Below are positions 7,304 through 13,762 of a stretch of DNA of 20,763 nt, piece by piece (position 1 is the stretch's first letter; each line of letters opens with the position of its first letter). A program made the position numbers and the translations under genes. The notes under the pieces are model-generated. The model was not told the origin of the DNA. It ran no database searches and worked only from the letters and a program-made list of their open reading frames with translations. Source of the DNA: an uncultured Chloroflexota bacterium (GTDB lineage Bacteria; Chloroflexota; UBA4733); assembly GCA_937967325.1 (NCBI GenBank), contig CALBSQ010000366.1, positions 1 to 20,763 of the forward strand, given 5' to 3'.

Positions 7304-9802
7304 GTGCAGAATCCGGGCGACCGATTCGACAAGTTTAGCCAGCGGGCCAGGGCCGTGCTGGCGCTGGCCCAAGAAGAGGCCCAGCGTTTTAACCACAGCT
7401 ATATCGGAACTGAGCACCTCTTGCTTGGGCTGGTCCGAGAAGGCGAGGGTGTCGCCGCGAAGGTGCTGAATAACCTTGGCGTCGAGCTCACCAAGGTCCG
7501 CAACGCCATCGAGTTCATCATCGGTCGCGGCGAGCGGGCCCCCATTGGGGAGATCGGCCTGACGCCGCGGGCGCGCAAGGTGATCGAGCTGGCCGTGGAT
7601 GAGGCCCGTCGCCTCGGCCATCATTACATCGGCACCGAGCACCTCCTGCTGGGGCTGGTGCGCGAGGGCGAGGGTATCGCCGCCGGTGTGCTGGAAAGCC
7701 TGGGCGTCAATCTGGAGAAGGTGCGGCAGCAGACCATCATGGTCCTGAGCCAGAGCAGCGCCGCCGGCCATTCCGAAGGCGGCAAGCAGACCAGCCGTAC
7801 CCCCACGCTGGATCAGCTTGGTACCGATCTGACCGCGTGGGCATCCGCCGGCAGGCTCGACCCGATCATCGGGCGGCAGAAGGAGATCGAGCGGGTCATT
7901 CAGATCCTCTCCCGCCGCCAGAAGAACAACGCCGCGCTCATCGGTGAGCCCGGCGTCGGCAAGACGGCCATCGCCGAGGGGTTAGCCCAGCGGATCGTCG
8001 CCGGCGATGTACCGGAGACGCTTCAAGGCAAGCGCCTGCTCACCCTGGACATCGGCTCGCTCGTCGCCGGCACCAAATACCGTGGCGAGTTCGAGGAGCG
8101 CTTGAAAAAGATCATCGAGGAGATCCGCTCGTCAGGCGACTCGGTCCTCTTCATCGATGAGTTGCACACGCTGGTCGGCGCCGGGGCGGCCGAAGGCGCC
8201 GTCGACGCCGCCAACATCCTGAAGCCGGCGTTAGCGCGCGGCGAGCTGCAGTGCATCGGCGCGACGACGCTGGACGAATATCGCAAGTACATCGAGCGCG
8301 ATGCCGCGCTGGAGCGGCGCTTCCAGACCGTGTCCGTGCGCGAGCCCACTGTAGAAGAGACTATCGAGATCCTGCACGGCATACGGGAGCGCTACGAGCA
8401 GCATCACCGACTGACCATCAGTGACGAGGCGCTGAAGTCGGCGGCGGAAATGGGCGCTCGCTACATCACCGATCGCTTCCTGCCGGACAAGGCCATCGAC
8501 CTCATCGACGAGGCCTCCAGCCGCGTCCGCATGCAGCGAAGCGGCCAGCCCCAGACATTGAAACAGGCGCTCAAAGAGCTGGAGCAGGTGCAATCGGACA
8601 AGGATTCCGCCATCCAAGGGCAGGACTTCGAGAAGGCCGCCGCCCTGCGCGATAAGGAGGCGCGCCTGCGCGAGCGCATCGACAGCGCGGAGCTCACCGC
8701 CACCTCGACCGCGCAGGCCGACCGCCCAGTGGTGACGGCGGACGACGTGGCGCACGTGGTGTCGATGTGGACCGGCATCCCGGTCGTGCGCATCGCCCAA
8801 GAAGAGTCGAAGCGACTGCTGGAGATGGAGCAGGCCCTCCACGCGCGCTACGTCGGCCAGGAGGAGGCGATCTCCACGCTGGCCCAGGCGCTGCGGCGGG
8901 CTCGAGCTGGTCTGAAAGACCCGCGCCGGCCGATCGGCAGCTTCATCTTCGTCGGCCCCACAGGCATCGGCAAGTCATATCTGGCCAAGGTGCTCGCCGA
9001 GTTTATGTTCGGCAGCGAGGACGCCCTGATCACCGTCGACATGTCGGAGTTCATGGAGCGGCACGCCGTGGCGCGGCTGGTCGGCGCGCCTCCCGGCTAC
9101 ATCGGCTACGACGAGGGCGGCCAGCTCACCGAAGCCGTTCGGCGCAAATCCTATTCGGTGGTCTTGCTGGACGAGATCGAGAAGGCGCACCCCGAGGTCT
9201 TCAATATCCTCCTGCAAATCCTGGAGGATGGGCGGCTGACCGACGCCAAGGGGCGCCAGGTCGACTTCCGCAACACCATCATCATCATGACTTCGAATGC
9301 CGGCACCGATCTGCTCAAGAAGTCGGGAGCGCTAGGCTTTCAGCGCACCGGCGCCACCGATGAGGTAAAGGCCTCCTACGAGCGCATGAAAGAGAAGGTC
9401 ACCGGCGAGCTGAAGCAGATCTTCCGCCCGGAGTTCCTCAACCGGCTCGACGCCGTCATAACCTTCCATGCGCTCAGCCTCGAGCAAATTCGAGCCATTG
9501 TGGACATGGAGCTCAAGCGGGTGCAGAAGGTCTTGACCGAGCAACAGATCATCCTGGAAGTGACCGATCGTGGCAAAGACTTCCTGTGTGAAAAAGGCTA
9601 CGACCAGCAGAACGGCGCTCGCCCGCTCAAGCGGGCCATCCAGAACTGGGTTGAGGATCGACTTGCCGAGGGCATCCTCTCCGGCAAGTTCCACTCGGGC
9701 GACACGGTGATCGGCGACGTCGGTGACGGCGAGTTCATCCTCATTCCGAAGGTCAACGAGGAAGAGCCTATCCCGATGCTCGCAGGGGCAGTGGGGGAGT
9801 AA
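7304..9802 (+). CDS. clpC: ATP-dependent Clp protease ATP-binding subunit ClpC
   Basis: The product is 832 residues, full length for ClpC. Two N-terminal Clp repeats occupy about residues 11-145, both with the IGTEHLLLGLVREGEG sequence. The first AAA+ module has Walker A GEPGVGKTA (214-222) and Walker B VLFIDELHTL (about 282). A UVR-type middle region (about 433-465, GQDFEKAAALRDKEARLRE) marks it as ClpC rather than ClpB or ClpA. The second AAA+ module has Walker A GPTGIGKS (551-558) and Walker B VVLLDEIEKAH. ClpC unfolds substrates and feeds them to ClpP. The start is GTG 7304, with GAGG about 9 bases upstream. The usual companions ctsR, mcsA and mcsB are absent nearby; instead rpsA precedes and radA follows. 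The stop TAA overlaps the first bases of a C/G-rich repeat. Confidence 0.96.
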   Translation: MQNPGDRFDKFSQRARAVLALAQEEAQRFNHSYIGTEHLLLGLVREGEGVAAKVLNNLGVELTKVRNAIEFIIGRGERAPIGEIGLTPRARKVIELAVDEARRLGHHYIGTEHLLLGLVREGEGIAAGVLESLGVNLEKVRQQTIMVLSQSSAAGHSEGGKQTSRTPTLDQLGTDLTAWASAGRLDPIIGRQKEIERVIQILSRRQKNNAALIGEPGVGKTAIAEGLAQRIVAGDVPETLQGKRLLTLDIGSLVAGTKYRGEFEERLKKIIEEIRSSGDSVLFIDELHTLVGAGAAEGAVDAANILKPALARGELQCIGATTLDEYRKYIERDAALERRFQTVSVREPTVEETIEILHGIRERYEQHHRLTISDEALKSAAEMGARYITDRFLPDKAIDLIDEASSRVRMQRSGQPQTLKQALKELEQVQSDKDSAIQGQDFEKAAALRDKEARLRERIDSAELTATSTAQADRPVVTADDVAHVVSMWTGIPVVRIAQEESKRLLEMEQALHARYVGQEEAISTLAQALRRARAGLKDPRRPIGSFIFVGPTGIGKSYLAKVLAEFMFGSEDALITVDMSEFMERHAVARLVGAPPGYIGYDEGGQLTEAVRRKSYSVVLLDEIEKAHPEVFNILLQILEDGRLTDAKGRQVDFRNTIIIMTSNAGTDLLKKSGALGFQRTGATDEVKASYERMKEKVTGELKQIFRPEFLNRLDAVITFHALSLEQIRAIVDMELKRVQKVLTEQQIILEVTDRGKDFLCEKGYDQQNGARPLKRAIQNWVEDRLAEGILSGKFHSGDTVIGDVGDGEFILIPKVNEEEPIPMLAGAVGE

Positions 9803-9857
9803 CCTCTCCCCACCCTCCCCATCCCCACCGATAAGGTAGGAAGGGAGGGGAGCCTCT
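9801..9857 (+). repeat. C/G-rich repeat copy after clpC, imperfect stem-loop, possible terminator
   Basis: The sequence starts with AACCTCTCCCC, whose first two bases are the end of the clpC stop TAA. It can fold back on itself: CTCCCC at 9806-9811 or 9815-9820 with GGGGAG at 9847-9852, and ACC with GGT around a GATAA loop near 9827-9836. It also faces the inverted end GGGGAGAGGTT at 9960-9970, so the whole clpC-radA gap is bracketed by inverted copies of AACCTCTCCCC. It resembles the family at 11561-11613. Confidence 0.5.
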
Positions 9858-9930
9858 ACGGCAAGGGTAGCGCCTATGCTGGCAGCCACCGCTGGTGCTG
9901 CCGGGACGGGCAACGATCGTCTCCGAGCAA

Positions 9931-9970
9931 GCTCCCCTCCCTTCGTAGGGGAGGGGCCGGGGGAGAGGTT
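9931..9970 (+). repeat. G-rich palindromic repeat copy directly upstream of radA
   Basis: Bases 9934-9970 match 11576-11612 over 37 positions with one mismatch. This copy keeps the core stem (CCCCTCCC, TTCGTA, GGGGAGGGG) and the right arm, but its outer left arm is lost. Its right end GGGGGAGAGGTT ends two bases before the radA ATG and contains the only good ribosome-binding sequence for that gene. Confidence 0.75.
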
Positions 9971-9971
9971 T

Positions 9972-11558
9972 ATGCCCGCCAAAGTGAAGTCCGTCTTCAT
10001 CTGTCAGCAGTGCGGCGGGCGGCAGCCCAAGTGGCTGGGTCGCTGCCCCGAATGCGGCGCCTGGAACAGCCTCGTCGAGACCGTCGAGCGAACAGCGGCG
10101 GCTGGCTCTACGGGAGGCGTCCGGCAGGGTACAGCTGCTTCAGGGGCCGCCGCGCTGCCCTTGTCACGCATCCCGACAACCGACTGGAACCGGCTGCGCC
10201 TCCCCATGGACGAATTCAACCGCGTCCTCGGTGGCGGAGTGGTCCCCGGCTCGGTCGTGCTCATCGGTGGCGACCCGGGCATCGGCAAGTCCACGCTGCT
10301 CTTGCAAGTGTGCGGACACGTGGCCGCCAATAGTGGCTCCGTGCTCTACGTTGCCGCGGAAGAATCGGCCCAACAGGTAAAGCTGCGAGCCGACCGCTTG
10401 GGCCTCTCCTCCGATCGCCTGCTCGTCCTGCCGGAAACCGACCTCGCTGCCATACTGCCGCACCTGGATGTCGCCGCGGGCCTTGGACCCGGGGCCGGGC
10501 CAACCCCACCCCTTCTGGCCGTCATCGATTCCATCCAGAGTGTGGCGACCGACGAGCTCAGCGCCTCCGCCGGCAGCGTCAGCCAGGTACGTGAATGTAC
10601 GCAGCAGTTGCTGCGAGTCGCCAAGCGGCAACACACTCCCATTTTCCTGGTCGGCCACGTGACCAAGGAGGGGACGGTAGCCGGACCGCGTGTGCTCGAG
10701 CACATGGTCGACGCGGTCCTGTACCTGGAAGGCGAGCGAGTCAGCAGCTACCGCATCTTGCGCGGCGTCAAGAACCGCTTCGGCTCGACCGACGAGATCG
10801 GGCTGTTCGAGATGGGCGACGCCGGACTGGTCGAGGTGGCCGATCCCGGGACGCTTTTTCTCTCCGGCAATAGCGGTCCGGCTCCCGGCGCGGTGGCCGC
10901 GGCGACCACGGAAGGGACACGCCCGCTGCTCGTGGAGGTACAGGCGCTGGCGGCTCCGACCAGCTTCGGTCTCCCCCGGCGTTCCGCCAACGGCTTCGAC
11001 GTCAACCGCCTGTATCTGCTGCTGGCAGTTCTGACCCGCCGCGCGGGGCTGCCATTGGGCAGCCAGGACGTCTACGTCAACGTCGTGGGCGGCGTCCGGC
11101 TGACCGAGCCGGCGGCCGACCTCGCCGTGGCGCTGGCCATCGCCTCCAGCGTGAGGGATCAGCCAGTACCAGAGGACCTGGCGGTCGCCGGAGAAGTTGG
11201 ACTCTCGGGCGAGCTGCGACCGGTGCGGCAGCTCGATCGCCGGCTAGCGGAAGCAGAGCGGCTGGGCTTCCGGCGGATGCTGGCGCCGGCGGGAAATGGC
11301 CGGCGAGCGGGAGCCGCCTCCCCCCTGCGGAGGGAGGGACGAGCCGCCAGCATCGAAGTCATCGAGGCCCGCTGGCTGTCCGAGGCGATCGAGCGCGTGC
11401 TGGGGCCGGCCCCCGCGCGGCGACGATCCCTCTCGCTCAGCCACGCGACGAGCGGTAGAGGGCCGAACGAGGACCTGTTTGGCCAGCAGGAGACGGCGCT
11501 TGATCTTAGTCTGGGTGACGAAGAGGATGGGGAGGAGATCAGCCGGGAGTTGGAGTGA
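9972..11558 (+). CDS. radA: DNA repair protein RadA (Sms)
   Basis: The product is 528 residues; RadA is usually about 450-460. A four-Cys zinc finger lies at C11, C14, C25 and C28 (CQQC and CPEC). The RecA-like core has Walker A GGDPGIGKS (99-107) and the RadA-specific KNRFG motif (267-271). A Lon-protease-like domain follows (about 355-430, YVNVVGGVRLTEPAADLAVA). RadA is a ring helicase that drives branch migration in recombination and repair. The extra length has two sources: a 10-residue insertion near 451-460 from a short GC-rich insertion, and an uncharacterised acidic tail of about 50 residues. I chose ATG 9972 because the zinc finger starts directly after it and GGGAGAGG lies just upstream. 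An in-frame ATG at 9876 would read through the repeat and is rejected. Confidence 0.95.
   Translation: MPAKVKSVFICQQCGGRQPKWLGRCPECGAWNSLVETVERTAAAGSTGGVRQGTAASGAAALPLSRIPTTDWNRLRLPMDEFNRVLGGGVVPGSVVLIGGDPGIGKSTLLLQVCGHVAANSGSVLYVAAEESAQQVKLRADRLGLSSDRLLVLPETDLAAILPHLDVAAGLGPGAGPTPPLLAVIDSIQSVATDELSASAGSVSQVRECTQQLLRVAKRQHTPIFLVGHVTKEGTVAGPRVLEHMVDAVLYLEGERVSSYRILRGVKNRFGSTDEIGLFEMGDAGLVEVADPGTLFLSGNSGPAPGAVAAATTEGTRPLLVEVQALAAPTSFGLPRRSANGFDVNRLYLLLAVLTRRAGLPLGSQDVYVNVVGGVRLTEPAADLAVALAIASSVRDQPVPEDLAVAGEVGLSGELRPVRQLDRRLAEAERLGFRRMLAPAGNGRRAGAASPLRREGRAASIEVIEARWLSEAIERVLGPAPARRRSLSLSHATSGRGPNEDLFGQQETALDLSLGDEEDGEEISRELE
11311..11348 (+). repeat. short GC-rich in-frame insertion inside radA flanked by 8-base direct repeats
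   Basis: GAGCCGCC occurs at 11311-11318 and again at 11341-11348. Between them are 22 bases with CCTCC and GGAGG arms. Removing one direct repeat plus the 22 bases takes out exactly 30 bases, or 10 codons, and restores a simple junction leading to IEVIEARWL, the usual RadA C-terminal strand. This looks like the target-site duplication of a tiny palindromic element. It could also be simple repeat slippage in GC-rich DNA. Confidence 0.5.
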
Positions 11559-11560
11559 GG

Positions 11561-11613
11561 GAACCTCGCCCCCGGCCCCTCCCTTCGTAGGGGAGGGGCC
11601 GGGGGCGAGGTTC
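11561..11613. terminator. perfect 23-bp palindrome between convergent radA and deacetylase genes
   Basis: The left arm 11561-11583 is exactly complementary to the right arm 11591-11613 around a 7-base centre. It begins two bases after the radA stop. Its right end provides two bases of the deacetylase stop codon (TGA at 11614-11612). The position suggests a bidirectional terminator. It lacks T-tracts, and it belongs to the same repeat family as 9931-9970 and 4221-4257, so it may be a dispersed element used as a terminator. Confidence 0.75.
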
Positions 11614-12715
11614 ACACGTCCTGCTCTGCCCGCACCACGAGGTCCTGATAGCAGGATGGAAGATATTCCCATTCTTTCGCCTGCGCCGCTGAGGCGACGA
11701 GCTCCTGCCACCGTCCCAGGCCGGCGGCCCGAATGGTTGGCGAATTCGTCACACGCTCGAGGCGCCGGTCGAGCTTGGGGGAGATCCAGGTGAGGCTGCT
11801 CCTGGGCGGGCGAGCCGGCGGGCCGTCCGGCTGGAGGCGCATCGCTCCCAGGAGCGTCAGTCGATGCAGGCCAACGAGCGTGTCGCGGTCCAGACGCTCG
11901 CCAGTATAGCCCCCGGCCAACACGAAGGCCACGGGAATGTTCTGCCGGCCGCACCAATCGAACACGAGCTGCTCTCGGCGTTCCAGCATTGACTCCGTGA
12001 TCCCGCGCAAGCCACCGAGATCGCAGCCTTCATAGGGGTCCATGCCGGCATTGTAGAGACACAGATCAAATGCCGGCCACGCCTCCTCAAGCCGGCGCAA
12101 ACGGGCCTCGATAGCCGGCAAGTAGGAATCGGCTCGGCGCACGAAGTCCAGGGTCTGCTTGGCAGAGCCGCGATAGGCGTCGAAGGAGGCGACGGCGACG
12201 TCTGCCTGCTGAATAGCCGCATCGTTGCCGATGAGCGATCGAGTGCCGCCGCCGCAATGGGCGTCGAAGTCCAGAATCAGCACCGCTCGCGCTCCGGCAA
12301 ACAGCGCGGCACGAGCTGCCAGCATCAAGCCATTGAAGGTACAGTAGCCTTCACCTCGATCGTGGCGGGCGTGGTGCAGACCGCTGGAGAGGGAGCCGGC
12401 GACGCCATCGCGGAGCGCGGCCAGCGCCGCCGCTGCCACCCCGCCGTTGGTGGCCAGCGCCATGGGCCAGACCTTGGGATCCCAATCCAGACCACTCGAC
12501 CCGGCCAGCTCCGGAGGCTGACCCCTACGGATGGCGCGGACGTAGCCAGGCTCATGCACTTTCTCCAGCTTCTCGGCCGTCAACGGATCCGGCGCCTCCA
12601 TCTCAATCCCAGCGATGGGCGACGCTCGCAACGAATCGGCGATCCAGGCTGCCTTTCGCGTAGTATCCGAGGAGTGGCGCGCCACGACGTAGGAGGAACT
12701 ATAGAATAACTTCAT
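11612..12715 (-). CDS. histone deacetylase family (AcuC/HdaH-like) zinc amidohydrolase
   Basis: The product is 367 residues, normal for bacterial members. The catalytic pair H114-H115 lies in SGLHHARHDRGEGYCTFN. The zinc ligands are D151 and H153 in LDFDAHCGGGT and D226 in YNAGMDPYE. The active-site Tyr is Y270 in LAGGYT. Members remove acetyl groups from lysine side chains, polyamines or small amides; the substrate here cannot be told. One departure is C154 where the family usually has His or Gln (DxDxHHG). I chose ATG 12715-12713 because MKLFYSSSYVVARH matches the usual beginning and GAGAG lies upstream. A GTG at 12790 would add 25 unlikely residues. The gene is convergent with radA and shares a palindromic boundary with it. 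Confidence 0.9.
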   Translation of the reverse strand: MKLFYSSSYVVARHSSDTTRKAAWIADSLRASPIAGIEMEAPDPLTAEKLEKVHEPGYVRAIRRGQPPELAGSSGLDWDPKVWPMALATNGGVAAAALAALRDGVAGSLSSGLHHARHDRGEGYCTFNGLMLAARAALFAGARAVLILDFDAHCGGGTRSLIGNDAAIQQADVAVASFDAYRGSAKQTLDFVRRADSYLPAIEARLRRLEEAWPAFDLCLYNAGMDPYEGCDLGGLRGITESMLERREQLVFDWCGRQNIPVAFVLAGGYTGERLDRDTLVGLHRLTLLGAMRLQPDGPPARPPRSSLTWISPKLDRRLERVTNSPTIRAAGLGRWQELVASAAQAKEWEYLPSCYQDLVVRAEQDV

Positions 12716-13013
12716 AAAGATGAATCTCTCTAGCCACAATGCCCATGAGCATCGTTTAGGACGCGGCGCATCGCTCCTTCCGGGTTCCACGGCTGTCGCA
12801 CATCCCGTACCAACACGTTGAGTGGCGCGTAGTTCGGTACTGCTAACGCGGCGAGCTGACCATAAAACGTCCCCAAATCAGGTCGCCACGGTCATGCATT
12901 CCGGTGGGGGCGGGGAAGTGCGACGGTACGGAAGAAGGGCATTCCGTTGTGGGGAATCCTGGGGCGTCCGAACAGTGCGCGAGGGCGGGGCACGGGTGCC
13001 GGCAGGCAATAGG
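12716..13013. other. intergenic region between deacetylase and toxin-antitoxin genes
   Basis: About 300 bases between divergent genes with no coding potential that I trust. It must hold the deacetylase promoter, but no clear -35/-10 pair is visible. It is GC-rich with G-runs near 12900-12915 and 12983-12990. The only strong pattern is the operator-like array just to its right. Confidence 0.4.
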
Positions 13014-13045
13014 TCGTACACTGATTCGTACGACTGCCTGTACGA
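13014..13045 (+). promoter_or_regulatory. symmetric three-box operator of the Phd/YefM-RelE module
   Basis: Three boxes are evenly spaced: TCGTACA (13014-13020), TCGTACGA (13026-13033) and TGTACGA (13039-13045), with 5-base gaps. The middle box is itself a palindrome and the outer boxes are inverted copies of each other, so the whole array has one dyad axis. It lies 35-66 bases upstream of the antitoxin start. Phd/YefM antitoxins repress their operons by binding such palindromes; that this one is bound is inference. Confidence 0.65.
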
Positions 13046-13079
13046 TTGGTCGTGCGTAGGAGCAAGCTGAGGAGATGTA

Positions 13080-13352
13080 GTGGCAATCCTATCCATGGAA
13101 CAGGCGCGGGCACAACTGACCCAACTGCCCGAGCGACTGGCTAGCGACCCCGACCAGCAGGTCATCACCGTGACGCGCCGTGGCAAACCAGTGTTGGCGG
13201 TTTTGCCTTGGGAGGTGTTTGAGGCCATCGCGGAAACGATGGAGATCCTTGGCGACGAGGAGCAGATGGCATCCTTTCGGCGGGGTGTCGCAGACCTGGC
13301 CGAGGGCAGGACCCATTCCTGGGAGGGCATCAAAGCCGAGCAGGGGTTGTGA
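13080..13352 (+). CDS. Phd/YefM-family antitoxin
   Basis: The product is 90 residues. The N-terminal half (about 1-50) has the Phd/YefM pattern: an opening helix MEQARAQLTQLPERL, then QQVITVTRRGKPVLAVLPWE with the central R-x-G-K-P turn, followed by VFEAIAETMEIL. The C-terminal half is acidic and probably disordered until bound to toxin. The start is GTG 13080, supported by GAGGAG at 13069-13074; an ATG five codons later is a weaker alternative. The stop overlaps the GTG start of the toxin gene (GTGA at 13349-13352). The symmetric operator at 13014-13045 suggests autoregulation. Confidence 0.88.
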   Translation: MAILSMEQARAQLTQLPERLASDPDQQVITVTRRGKPVLAVLPWEVFEAIAETMEILGDEEQMASFRRGVADLAEGRTHSWEGIKAEQGL

Positions 13353-13762
13353 CGCCCCGATACAAGATATGGTTCACTGACGAGTCGAAAAGGCAGTTCA
13401 TCGCCATTCGCGACGGCCGCGCACGGCAGGCGGTCGTTCGGTCCCTTGACCGGCTTGAGCAGGAACCGGAGCGGCAAGGTAAGCCGCTTTCAGGCGACCT
13501 GCGCGGCTATCGAAGCGTACGCAGCGCGGGACAGCGCTATCGGATCATTTACCGGGTGGATGGGATCCTGGTGGTGGTTGTGATCGTAACCATCGGCCTT
13601 CGGCGCGAGGGGGACAAGCACGACGCCTATGCTCTTGCCCAAAAGCTGCTCCAGGCGGGGCTGCTCGATGCCCGAAGCGACGATAGCTACCGCAAAATGG
13701 TAAAATACATTGATGCTCTTAGCTATGATTCCAGGGAGATAGTGCCGCACTATGGCGATTGA
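13349..13762 (+). CDS. RelE/ParE-family toxin with C-terminal extension overlapping gyrA
   Basis: The product is 137 residues; RelE/ParE toxins are usually 85-110. Residues 4-100 carry the fold: YKIWFTDESKRQF, a long helix with RSLDRLEQEPERQGKPLSGD, then LRGYRSVRSAGQRYRIIYRV and strands ending in IGLRREGDKHDAY. RelE-type toxins cut mRNA on the ribosome and ParE-type toxins poison gyrase; sequence alone does not decide here. About 30 extra residues (from DARSDD) run through what should be the gyrA leader, and the stop lies 11 bases inside gyrA. The tail may come from loss of an earlier stop. The GTG start is coupled to the antitoxin stop. Confidence 0.86.
   Translation: MTPRYKIWFTDESKRQFIAIRDGRARQAVVRSLDRLEQEPERQGKPLSGDLRGYRSVRSAGQRYRIIYRVDGILVVVVIVTIGLRREGDKHDAYALAQKLLQAGLLDARSDDSYRKMVKYIDALSYDSREIVPHYGD

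Noticed and set aside
5903..8842. Long open frames on the minus strand across rpsA and clpC
   Set aside because: GC-rich third positions of the real genes create long antisense frames; the translations are low-complexity and match no family.
9876..9971. Longer radA start at 9876 adding 32 residues
   Set aside because: The extension reads through the palindromic repeat, has no RadA similarity and lacks a good ribosome-binding site; the start at 9972 fits the zinc finger and the purine-rich site.
13695..13730. Well-defined gyrA promoter inside the toxin gene
   Set aside because: The patch is AT-rich with a TATGAT, but no -35 lies at a suitable distance, so it is mentioned only as a possibility under gyrA.
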